Assembly (NCBI RefSeq): GCF_044904665.1
Contig: NZ_JADIKM010000003.1
Span: forward strand, 806,001-870,000
Source of the DNA: Dyella_A ginsengisoli
GTDB taxonomy: Bacteria; Pseudomonadota; Gammaproteobacteria; Xanthomonadales; Rhodanobacteraceae
Reading direction: 5' to 3'
Length of the DNA: 64,000 nt
This document shows, in pieces, positions 35,106-44,564 of the stretch. How positions within the stretch are numbered: the first letter of the stretch is position 1; each line of letters begins with the position of its first letter. Under the pieces are notes generated by a model. The model was not told the DNA's origin. It ran no database searches and worked only from the letters and a program-made list of their open reading frames with translations. A program made the translations under genes and the position numbers.

Positions 35106-35335
35106 GCTTCCGCCTGCTCCTTCGAGCTCCGCGCACTGGGCGCGGCACTTCCCTTATCAAACCAACGGCGGTGGTCTGCTGATGTCGTCGATTCGCATGG
35201 TCTTGCGCCCTCCCCTTCGAGCCGCGCTTCGACCGACTTCCGGATCGTTCCACGGGCCACCAAGCGGTACAAGTGCGAAAGCCGTGCATGGGCCGCACTG
35301 ATATTCGAACCCGCCCACGTCATTCCCCATCCCAC
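35102..35335 (-). CDS. Small hypothetical protein coupled to the EF-Tu-like gene
   Basis: A 77-codon frame (GTG start at 35335, or ATG at 35323) ends in a TGA shared with the next start codon. The amphipathic segment AAHARLSHLYRLVARGTIRK and the basic composition suggest a real small helical protein, but no family is recognised. Another frame on the same strand overlaps it, so the assignment depends mainly on the ATGA coupling. Confidence 0.4.
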   Translation of the reverse strand: MGWGMTWAGSNISAAHARLSHLYRLVARGTIRKSVEARLEGEGARPCESTTSADHRRWFDKGSAAPSARSSKEQAEA

Positions 35336-35407
35336 TCACCCCAAATCGCTTGCCCCACCCCACGCCACCCGCGACCCTGCGCCCACTGTCACAGGGAGCG
35401 TCCATCG

Positions 35408-37372
35408 ATGCGTGGTTCCACCTTCATCCTCGCCGCCGCCGTCACCGCCCTGCTCGGCGGCTGTTCCCGTTCGGCTCCGGTCGACGTTCCGCCGCTGGAT
35501 GCCGCGGCGCATGCGTTCCAGTGGACTGCCTGGGGTGGTGATGCGGGCGGCAGCAAGTTCGCGCCGCTCACGCAGATCACCCCGGCCAACGTGGCGGCAC
35601 TGAAGCCGGCGTGGACGTTTCACACCGGGGCGCTGGCCAAGGGTTGGGATGTCGAGGGGAAGCTGACCTTCGAGGCGACGCCGCTGTTCGTGGACGGCAC
35701 GCTGTACTTCAGCACCGCCACCGGCGAGGTGTTCGCGCTGGATGCGGCCACCGGCAAGCCGCGCTGGCGCTACGACGCGCACATCAATCCGCAGCAGGAT
35801 TTTTCCGAACTGTCCTCGCGCGGCGTGACGTACTGGAAAGACAGCACTGCGGCAGCTGGCACGATCTGCGCGGCGCGCATCTTCTACGCCACGATGGACG
35901 CGCGGCTGATCGCGCTGGACGCGACCACCGGCAAGCCCTGCGAGGGTTTCGGCGAGCACGGTCAGCTGCGCCTGGACCCGGCGTTGCGCGACACCTCGCC
36001 CGCCGACTACGCCTTCACCTCGCCGCCGGCGGTGGACGGCGACACGCTGATCCTGGGCTCATCCATCGGCGACAACTATTCGGCCGCCAACGCCATGGGC
36101 GTGGTACGCGCCTTCGACGCCCGCACCGGTGCGCTGCGCTGGCACTGGGACCCGATCGAGCGCACCGCCGAAGCCGGCGATCCGAACGCCACGCCCTACC
36201 CCACCTGGGACGGCGCGGCGAATGCCTGGGGCGTGCTGTCGGTGGATGCGGCGCGGCACCTGGTGTTCATCCCCACCGGCTCGGCCAGCCCCGACCCCTA
36301 CGGCGGCGAGCGCCCCGGCGACAACCACTGGGCCAATTCGCTGGTGGCGCTAGATACCGCCACCGGCAAGCTGGTGTGGGCGCGGCAGTTGATTCACCAC
36401 GACGTATGGGACTACGACCTGGCCGCGCAGCCGATGCTCATTGACCTCAAGCGCGACGGGCAGAGCATCCCGGCGGTGATCCAGTTGACCAAGACCGGCC
36501 AGGTGTTCGTGTTCCGCCGCGACGACGGCACGCCGCTGTTCGACATCACCGAGAAGCCGGTGCCGCAGGACGGCGTGGTGGGCGAGAAGCTGTCGCCGAC
36601 CCAGCCGTTCTCGGCCCTGCCCTCGCTGGTGCGCAACGGACCGGTGACGCCCGAAGATGCCCACGGCCTCACCTTCTGGGATCGCGGCCGCTGCCGCGCG
36701 CTGATCGGCTCGCTGAAGAGCGAGGGCATCTTCACCCCGCCCAGCCTGCAGGGAACCATCGAGATGCCCAGCTACGCCGGCGGCGTGAACTGGGGCTCCG
36801 GCGCCTGGGACCCGGCCACGCAGACCCTGGTGACCAACGTCAACGACCTGCCGATGCAGGTGCAGCTGCTGCCGCGCGAGGAGTGGCTGGCTCAGGTGAA
36901 GGCCGGCGGCGCGAAAGGTTGGGAGTACGCGCGCATGAAGCACACGCCGTACGGCATGCGCCGTCGCGTGCTGCAGTCGCCGCTGGGGGCGCCGTGCATC
37001 GCCCCGCCGTGGGGCCGGGTGGTGGCGCTGAACCTGAGCACCGGCAAGCTGGACTGGTCGATCCCGCTGGGCACCGGCAAGCACAAGGCGCCGTGGCCGA
37101 TCTCGATCAAGGGCATGCCGGGCATGGGCGGGCCGCTGATGACGGCAAGCGGGCTGGTGTTCATCGGCGCGGCCACCGACGGCTACCTGCGTGCGCTGGA
37201 CCGCGCCACCGGCAAGGAGCTGTGGCGCGCCGAGCTGCCGGCGCCGGGCATGGCCACGCCGATGACCTACGCCGTGGGCAACCGACAGTACGTGGTGATT
37301 GCGGCGGGCGGTCACGGCAAGCTGGATACCGGGCGGAGTGACGCGCTAGTGGCGTTCAAGTTGCCGGAGTGA
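35408..37372 (+). CDS. PQQ-dependent dehydrogenase, lipoprotein
   Basis: The 654-residue protein is a quinoprotein of the glucose/quinate dehydrogenase type, an eight-bladed propeller binding pyrroloquinoline quinone. A lipoprotein signal is present (MRGSTFILAAAVTALLGGC, lipobox Cys19), so the enzyme would be anchored in a membrane facing the periplasm. Propeller repeats appear as LDAATGKPRWRYD, LDATTGKPCEGFGEHG, FDARTGALRWHWD, LDTATGKLVWARQL and LDRATGKELWRAEL; VNWGSGAWDP and the IHHDVWDYDL segment are typical of the active-site face. There are no N-terminal membrane helices as in Gcd. No PQQ biosynthesis genes lie in the window. ATG 35408 is fixed by the signal peptide. Confidence 0.9.
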   Translation: MRGSTFILAAAVTALLGGCSRSAPVDVPPLDAAAHAFQWTAWGGDAGGSKFAPLTQITPANVAALKPAWTFHTGALAKGWDVEGKLTFEATPLFVDGTLYFSTATGEVFALDAATGKPRWRYDAHINPQQDFSELSSRGVTYWKDSTAAAGTICAARIFYATMDARLIALDATTGKPCEGFGEHGQLRLDPALRDTSPADYAFTSPPAVDGDTLILGSSIGDNYSAANAMGVVRAFDARTGALRWHWDPIERTAEAGDPNATPYPTWDGAANAWGVLSVDAARHLVFIPTGSASPDPYGGERPGDNHWANSLVALDTATGKLVWARQLIHHDVWDYDLAAQPMLIDLKRDGQSIPAVIQLTKTGQVFVFRRDDGTPLFDITEKPVPQDGVVGEKLSPTQPFSALPSLVRNGPVTPEDAHGLTFWDRGRCRALIGSLKSEGIFTPPSLQGTIEMPSYAGGVNWGSGAWDPATQTLVTNVNDLPMQVQLLPREEWLAQVKAGGAKGWEYARMKHTPYGMRRRVLQSPLGAPCIAPPWGRVVALNLSTGKLDWSIPLGTGKHKAPWPISIKGMPGMGGPLMTASGLVFIGAATDGYLRALDRATGKELWRAELPAPGMATPMTYAVGNRQYVVIAAGGHGKLDTGRSDALVAFKLPE

Positions 37373-37479
37373 GGCCAGGCGACGGCCTCCGTTGTGCGAG
37401 TTGCCCGATGGCCTCCAGAGTCGAGTCGAGGCCATCGGATATGGGACCGAACCCGTGTGCGGGTGCTTGGTTTGCTGGA

Positions 37480-37917
37480 TCAGCCCCTGCAGCCATGCTC
37501 TTTGATAAGCCGGCTCCGCTCATCCAACTGACGGCTGGCCGACAGGTCGGGGCCAACTTGAACGTCGAGTGCGAGATATCGGCAAAGCGTCTGCCTGTTC
37601 AACAGCCTTTGTTGTACGGGCTGAGTTGGCATGCCGGGTTTGGCGAGTTGAGTGCGTGAACAGGGCGTTGTCTGGACCCATAGATCGGTTTCAGCAATGC
37701 AGAGATAGCCAACCACAGGAGCAAACCCGTCGATTCCACCAGGCGTTGCGGGCTGTGGTGGATTCGGTTCGCTCAAGAGGCGAGCAGCCGAGGTGGAGAG
37801 AGCAGGCTCCGATACCCCGGGCCGTGCTGTCTGCCTTCCCTGCGGCAGCGAATGCTGGGCCATGGCTCCATGGGCAGTCATCGCAAGCAGGCCGATTGCC
37901 AGAAAAATGCTTTTCAA
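37480..37917 (-). CDS. Hypothetical secreted protein, TTG start
   Basis: From a TTG at 37915-37917, preceded by AGGAAAGA, a 145-residue product begins with a clear signal peptide (LKSIFLAIGLLAMTAHGAMAQ). The mature part is proline- and glutamine-rich, then has four cysteines (YLCIAETDLW, TTPCSR, TLCRYL, HGCRG) that could form disulfides. No family is recognised. A longer frame without signal features reaches 37998. It is convergent with the PQQ dehydrogenase gene. Confidence 0.55.
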   Translation of the reverse strand: MKSIFLAIGLLAMTAHGAMAQHSLPQGRQTARPGVSEPALSTSAARLLSEPNPPQPATPGGIDGFAPVVGYLCIAETDLWVQTTPCSRTQLAKPGMPTQPVQQRLLNRQTLCRYLALDVQVGPDLSASRQLDERSRLIKEHGCRG

Positions 37918-38182
37918 AATGAGTCTTTCCTGCCCGGCTTTGCCATCCAAATCGCATCGACGTTTTTGGACCACCCGATGCTGCTTTCGCAGCCGCACTG
38001 TACGGGCTTACTGAATCGCGCTGTGCGGTGGGAACCAGGCTCTACACGTCTGCCGCAGCACCGAAACTTCGCGTTCCCTGAGGTGATGGTTGATGCTGCC
38101 GAGCCGCAACGGGTGCCCTCGGGTTCGCTGCACCGCCGAAACCACGTAGCATTCGCAGGCGCCACCTTGGCTGGAGCCCCGC

Positions 38183-40227
<2,045 letters not shown>

Positions 40228-40231
<4 letters not shown>

Positions 40232-41220
40232 GGCTGCGTCCGCTCGCCGACGCGGCCGGCGCCAAGATGCCCGGCAAGCTGCAGATGAGCCGCGCGGCCA
40301 AGGCGCTGCGCGCCGGCAAGCTGGTCGCCTTCCCCACCGAAACCGTCTACGGCCTGGGCGCGAACGCGCTCGATCCGGCGGCGGTGGCGCGCATCTTCGA
40401 GGTGAAGCGCCGGCCACGCACCAGCCCGCTGATCATCCACGTCGACCGCATCGCGGCGGCGCGCGAACTGGTCACCTACTGGCCGGACGCCGCGCAGCGG
40501 CTGGCCGAGACGTTCTGGCCGGGGCCGCTCACGCTGGTGCTGCCGCGGCGCGACATCGTGCCGGACATCATCACCGGCGGTGGGACGCATGTGGGCGTGC
40601 GCATGCCCAACCACCCGGTGGCGCTGGCCCTGATCGCCGCTGCCGGCGTGCCGATCGCCGCGCCCAGCGCCAACCGTTTCACCCAGATCTCGCCCACCAC
40701 CGCCGAGCACGTGCGCGCCGGACTGGGCAGCGAGGTGGACCTCATCCTTGACGGCGGGCCGTGCACGGTGGGCATCGAGTCCAGCGTGCTGGCGCTTTAC
40801 GACGACGGCCCGGTGCTGCTGCGTCCCGGCGGGGTGAGCCGCGAGGCGATCGAGGCGGTGATCGGCATGCCGGTGCGCGTGCCGGGCGCCGCGCCGGCGA
40901 AGGGCGAGACGCACGCCGCCCCGGGCATGCATTTTCGCCACTACAGCCCACGCACCATGACGCTTACGGCGCATCCGTCGATGGCCGTGCCCAGCGGCGA
41001 CGGCGCCTTGCTCACCCATCGCCCCGCGCACTACGCCGCCCTGCCGGTGGCGCACCTGCAGGTGATGCCGGACACGCCCGAGGCCTACGCGCAGCGCCTG
41101 TACGCCGCACTGCACGAGCTGGACGCCCATAGCTACGACTGGATCGCCATCGACCTGCCGCCGGACGAGCCCGCCTGGGCCGCCGTGCGCGACCGGCTCA
41201 AGCGCGCCATCGCGCGCTGA
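40228..41220 (+). CDS. L-threonylcarbamoyladenylate synthase (Sua5/YrdC family)
   Basis: This 330-residue enzyme makes the threonylcarbamoyl-AMP used for t6A37 tRNA modification. The YrdC domain (about 18-205) has the signatures KLVAFPTETVYGLGANALD and VKRRPRTSPLIIHV, plus APSANRFTQISPT. The C-terminal Sua5 domain (about 225-330) is introduced by the conserved APGMHFRHYSPR linker. This is the long Sua5 form rather than the short TsaC form. It is translationally coupled to nadE. Confidence 0.92.
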
Positions 41221-41340
41221 GCGCGGCGCGAAGCTCTGGCCGCACGGCCGCCCGGACACCGTCTGCAGCAACCCGTGGCGTTGCAGTCTCAACGCCGCAC
41301 GCAGCTGCCCGATGGCGCAGGCCGGGCACAAGACGCCGGC

Positions 41341-41943
41341 TCAGACTGTCGGCACGGCCTTCTGCCAGCGATAGACCGGGTGGTGCGCCAGCGCCAGCAG
41401 CTCGCGGTCCTCGATGGTGTCGCCGTAGGCGTAGATCCGCCGGTAGTCGGGCAATGCCAACTGTTCTCGCACGCGTGCCGCCTTGGCCGCACCCGCGCAG
41501 TCGCCGCCGCGATACGTGCCGGTGAGACGGCCACCGTCCGCTTCCAGCTCGCTGCAGATCAGCTCCAGCCGGTGCGCGCGGCACCACGGCACCAGATACG
41601 CATCGAGCGAGGCCGACACCACCACGATGCGGTCGCCGCGCTCGCGGTGCCATGCGAGTCGCGCCATCGCCTCGGGCCGCAGCACGTGCGGCAGCCGCTC
41701 GCGTGCGTAGCGCGCGCCCAGCGCGCGGATCGACTCCGCATCACGTCCGCCGAGCACGTGCGCGGTGACCTGTCGCCGCACCGCCGTGCCGGAGACGAAC
41801 CCGAGCTTGTAGCCCAGCCATGGCCACAGCAGCTGCCGCCACGCCCGACGGCGGAACGCAGCCGGACTGACATAGCCGAGAAACGGCGTGTAGGTGTCGC
41901 CGGTGGTGATGGTGCCGTCGAAGTCGAACAGGGCCAGATCCAT
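41341..41943 (-). CDS. HAD-superfamily hydrolase, subfamily IB (SerB-like)
   Basis: The 200-residue phosphatase has HAD motif I at its start (LALFDFDGTITTGDTYT, nucleophile Asp7 or so), motif II as VVVSASLDAYL, and motif IV as YAYGDTIEDRELL. The helical cap (PFLGYVSPAAFRRRAW) and size fit the HAD-IB group that includes phosphoserine-phosphatase-like and lysophospholipid-type enzymes. The ATG at 41941-41943 starts right before motif I. It is divergent from the riboswitch-controlled exporter gene. Confidence 0.88.
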   Translation of the reverse strand: MDLALFDFDGTITTGDTYTPFLGYVSPAAFRRRAWRQLLWPWLGYKLGFVSGTAVRRQVTAHVLGGRDAESIRALGARYARERLPHVLRPEAMARLAWHRERGDRIVVVSASLDAYLVPWCRAHRLELICSELEADGGRLTGTYRGGDCAGAAKAARVREQLALPDYRRIYAYGDTIEDRELLALAHHPVYRWQKAVPTV

Positions 41944-42023
41944 ATGCGCATTCCATCCGTGAAGCGCGGCAGCATAGGCGGACCCGGCATCGCCGTGAAG
42001 GACCGCCTCGGCTATCATGCGCG

Positions 42024-42128
42024 GGTCATTGGGGAGTAGCCGCTCTTCGCTCGAAGAGGCTCGCGTCAACACACTTGGCCCACCGGCCATGGCGCAAGCA
42101 GCCCACCTGCCTGGCAAGACCTTTGACC
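42024..42128 (+). promoter_or_regulatory. Manganese riboswitch (yybP-ykoY family)
   Basis: The conserved loops are present: GGGGAGTAGCC at 42031-42041 and GGCAAGACCTTTGACC at 42113-42128. GGTCA at 42024-42028 can pair with TGACC at 42124-42128 to close helix P1. The yybP-ykoY class binds Mn2+ and commonly precedes UPF0016-type exporters, exactly as here. Confidence 0.92.
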
Positions 42129-42165
42129 ACACGTCTTCGCATGGGCCGGGGAGACGTGTGGTCAA
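42123..42165 (+). promoter_or_regulatory. Expression-platform hairpin after the riboswitch
   Basis: Bases 42123-42136 (TTGACCACACGTCT) are perfectly complementary to 42152-42165, giving a 14-bp stem. The left arm re-uses the 3' strand of riboswitch helix P1, so the two structures exclude each other. No run of T follows, which argues against simple intrinsic termination. Confidence 0.75.
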
Positions 42166-42194
42166 CCGTCTTTCGACCGGCCCGGACGTATCCC

Positions 42195-42773
42195 ATGGAA
42201 GCTCTGCTCGTATCCGCCGGCGTCGTCGCTCTTGCGGAAATCGGCGACAAGACCCAGCTGCTCGCCTTCATCCTCGCCGCGCGTTTCAAGAAGCCGCTGC
42301 CGATCATCGCCGGCATCTTCTGCGCAACGATCGTGAACCACGGCCTCGCCGGCGCGTTGGGGGCGTGGATCACCTCGGTGGTGAGCCCCGGCGTGTTGCG
42401 CTGGGTGCTCGGCGCCTCGTTCATCGGCATGGCGATCTGGACGCTGATCCCCGACAAGATCGAGGAGGAAGAAACCCAGGTGGCCAAGCGCGTGGGCGTG
42501 TTCACCGCCACGCTGGTCACCTTCTTCCTCGCCGAGATGGGCGACAAGACGCAGATCGCCACCGTGGCGATGGCCGCGCACTACCCCAACCCGCTGATGG
42601 TGGTGGCCGGCACCACGATCGGCATGCTGATCGCCGACGTGCCGGCGGTGTTCGTGGGCGATCGCCTCGCCGCGAAAATCCCGATGAAGCTGGTGCATTC
42701 GATCGCCGCGGCGATCTTCGCCCTGCTGGGCATCGCAACCCTGCTCGGCGCCGGCGCGAAGCTGGGGTTCTGA
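42195..42773 (+). CDS. UPF0016/GDT1-family manganese exporter
   Basis: The 192-residue inner-membrane protein has two copies of the family motif E-x-G-D-K-T (ALAEIGDKTQLLAFILAARF near residue 14 and LAEMGDKTQIATVAMAAHY near residue 115) and about six transmembrane helices. Bacterial members (MneA/Mnx type) export Mn2+; the preceding Mn2+ riboswitch supports the same role. ATG 42195 follows the riboswitch and begins with the family N-terminus; an in-frame start inside the riboswitch was rejected. Confidence 0.93.
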   Translation: MEALLVSAGVVALAEIGDKTQLLAFILAARFKKPLPIIAGIFCATIVNHGLAGALGAWITSVVSPGVLRWVLGASFIGMAIWTLIPDKIEEEETQVAKRVGVFTATLVTFFLAEMGDKTQIATVAMAAHYPNPLMVVAGTTIGMLIADVPAVFVGDRLAAKIPMKLVHSIAAAIFALLGIATLLGAGAKLGF

Positions 42774-42830
42774 CCGCGCCTGCCGATGGCGAGAAGGCCC
42801 GCGGAGATCATCGTCCGGCAGCACCACCTG

Positions 42831-42911
42831 AAGGAGCCCGCTTGCGGGCGATGCCTCCCGCTTTGAATCCACACTCGGAGCAAACAGCGTCGCCCGCGAG
42901 CGGGCTCCTAC
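42831..42911. repeat. REP-like inverted pair, copy B
   Basis: Left arm AAGGAGCCCGCTTGCGGGCG and right arm CGTCGCCCGCGAGCGGGCTC face each other across about 35 bases. The inner CAAACAGCGTCGCCCGC parallels CATCAACAGCGTCGTCCGC in copy A (24464-24539). It separates the exporter gene from the convergent molybdopterin operon and may end both transcripts. Confidence 0.82.
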
Positions 42912-43273
42912 GGTTTCGGTGCGGCGTGACGGGCGGCCTTGAGCCGGCGCGCGCTGTCGCGCACGTCGACGTCGAACAGCAGTGCCAGCGTGTTGGCCGG
43001 CGTCGCGCCCGGCAGAGCAAACTGCAGGCCGTCGCGGGTGGGTAATCGCGACGCCAGCTCGCGGACTGCTTGTTCGGGCAAATGAAGCTGGCACCGCTCG
43101 GCCGGTCCATCCATACGCGCTTCGGCCTGCGCATGAAGCTGCAGCGTGCAGTGCAGCGTAAAGGCATCACCGGCATGCGTGGCGGCGTCCACTGCGTCGC
43201 CGCGAAGCAAGACGGCGAGTTCCTCCTCGTCGATGCGCACGCGCAGTTGCTGGCCGTCGAACTGGAGCTTCAT
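42908..43273 (-). CDS. Small protein of unknown function at the end of the molybdopterin operon
   Basis: The 121-residue protein opens with MKLQFDGQQLRVRIDEEELA, a pattern resembling the DUF7009 family (a basic, beta-rich start followed by an E-L-x-x-L helix); this is tentative. The middle is beta-strand-like (AFTLHCTLQLHA) and the C-terminus is basic. The ATG has a strong GGGAGG site and lies 18 bp after the second moeA gene, so it is probably the last gene of the operon. No molybdenum function can be read from the sequence. Confidence 0.65.
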   Translation of the reverse strand: MKLQFDGQQLRVRIDEEELAVLLRGDAVDAATHAGDAFTLHCTLQLHAQAEARMDGPAERCQLHLPEQAVRELASRLPTRDGLQFALPGATPANTLALLFDVDVRDSARRLKAARHAAPKP

Positions 43274-43291
43274 GGCGGACCTCCCATGCGA

Positions 43292-44542
43292 TCAGTGGAA
43301 CGGGTGCAGCGGCAACGCCGTGCCCGCATCGAGGCTGGCCACCTGCACGATGCGCCCGGCTGCGCAGTCGCCGGCATCCTCATCGAGCACCACCCAACCA
43401 TCGGCCTGCGTGAACGGCAGGATGCGGAACGGCTGCTGCTGCGACATCACCCGTGCATGCAGCCGGCCGTCGGCGTCCAGCGCGAATGTGGCGCGCAGGA
43501 AGTGGCGCAAGCCGGCCTTGGGCTGCTGCGGCGTGTCGAGCACGGCATGCGGGGGCGGCTCGTCGCCCTGCCCCAGCATGGCGCGCAGCACGGGTGCGAC
43601 GAAGAAACGCATGCCCGCGGCGACCGCCATCGGCGTGCCGGGCAAGGCCATCACCAGCGGACCCTCGGGCAAGGTGGCCGCCAGCAGCGGCTTGCCGGGG
43701 CGCATCGCCACCTTGTGGAACAGCTCGTTCGCGCCCAACCGGCGCAGCGCATCCGGCACGAAATCGTAGCGGCCCATCGACACGGCGCCGGTGCTCACCA
43801 CGAGGTCCGCGCCGGCCTGCTGCGCACGACGCAGCGCGTCGGCGTAGGTGATGGCGGTGTCGTCGACCACTTCGCACGACAGCACCTGCGCGCCGGCCAG
43901 CGCGAGCGCGGCGGCGAGGTAGGGACCGTTGGAGCTGTAGATCTGGCCATCGACCAGACTCTGGCGCGGATCGACCACCAGTTCCTTGCCGGTACCGATC
44001 ACCATCACGCGCGGACGGCGCACCACCTCGACCTCGGCCACGCCGATCGCAGCCAGCAGCATCAGCTGTGCCGGCTGCAGCGACGTCCCGGTATCGAGCA
44101 CGGCGGCGCCGTGCGCCACGTCGACGCCCGCGTGGCGCACGTTCTGCCCCTCGCTGAGCTCGTCGCGCAGGCGGATGCGCAGCGGCGTGCCGTCCGGCGC
44201 GGATTCAAGCAGTTCGGTGCGCTCCACCGCGATGACGGCATCCAGATCATCGGGCATGCGCGCGCCGGTCATGATTTCCCACGCACCGCCGTCCGCGCGG
44301 CGAGCTGCATCGCCCGCGGCCTGTGAGCCGTGCACGGCATGCTCACTCCCCGCTTCGAGCGGCTCGGGCGCGGCCAGCGCATAGCCGTCCATCGCGGCGT
44401 GATCGAACGATGGCAGCGCGATCGGGCTGCACACCGGCGCGGCCAGCACGCGACCCTGCGCGTCACGCACCGCGCAGCGTTCAGCCGGGAGACGCGCAGC
44501 GACCGCAAGCAGTCGCGCGATGGCGTCGCCGTAGCGGATCAT
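43292..44542 (-). CDS. MoeA-like molybdopterin molybdenumtransferase, divergent paralogue
   Basis: The 416-residue protein has the MoeA domain order, with PSFDHAAMDGYAL near residue 46, GTGKELVVDPRQSLVDGQIY near residue 190, STGAVSMGRYDFVPDAL near residue 250 and ALPGTPMAVAAG near residue 305. Compared with MoeA, the aspartate of TGDEL is lysine and the asparagine of LPGNPVS is threonine, both near the catalytic pocket. It sits downstream of the MoaE-MoeB fusion. It may bind molybdopterin without canonical transferase activity, or use another metal or cofactor form. Start ATG 44540-44542 fits the family; its ribosome site is weak. Confidence 0.85.
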   Translation of the reverse strand: MIRYGDAIARLLAVAARLPAERCAVRDAQGRVLAAPVCSPIALPSFDHAAMDGYALAAPEPLEAGSEHAVHGSQAAGDAARRADGGAWEIMTGARMPDDLDAVIAVERTELLESAPDGTPLRIRLRDELSEGQNVRHAGVDVAHGAAVLDTGTSLQPAQLMLLAAIGVAEVEVVRRPRVMVIGTGKELVVDPRQSLVDGQIYSSNGPYLAAALALAGAQVLSCEVVDDTAITYADALRRAQQAGADLVVSTGAVSMGRYDFVPDALRRLGANELFHKVAMRPGKPLLAATLPEGPLVMALPGTPMAVAAGMRFFVAPVLRAMLGQGDEPPPHAVLDTPQQPKAGLRHFLRATFALDADGRLHARVMSQQQPFRILPFTQADGWVVLDEDAGDCAAGRIVQVASLDAGTALPLHPFH

Positions 44543-44564
44543 CGGCGTCGCGAGCGCGGCAGCA

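Noticed and set aside
32835..35335. Gabija-type two-gene defence system
   Set aside because: No UvrD-like helicase gene follows or precedes the ATPase gene; the neighbours are an EF-Tu-like protein and a small unknown protein.
42123..42165. Intrinsic terminator after the Mn riboswitch
   Set aside because: The stem is strong but is followed by CCGTCTTTCG, not a T-run; it was listed as an expression-platform hairpin instead.
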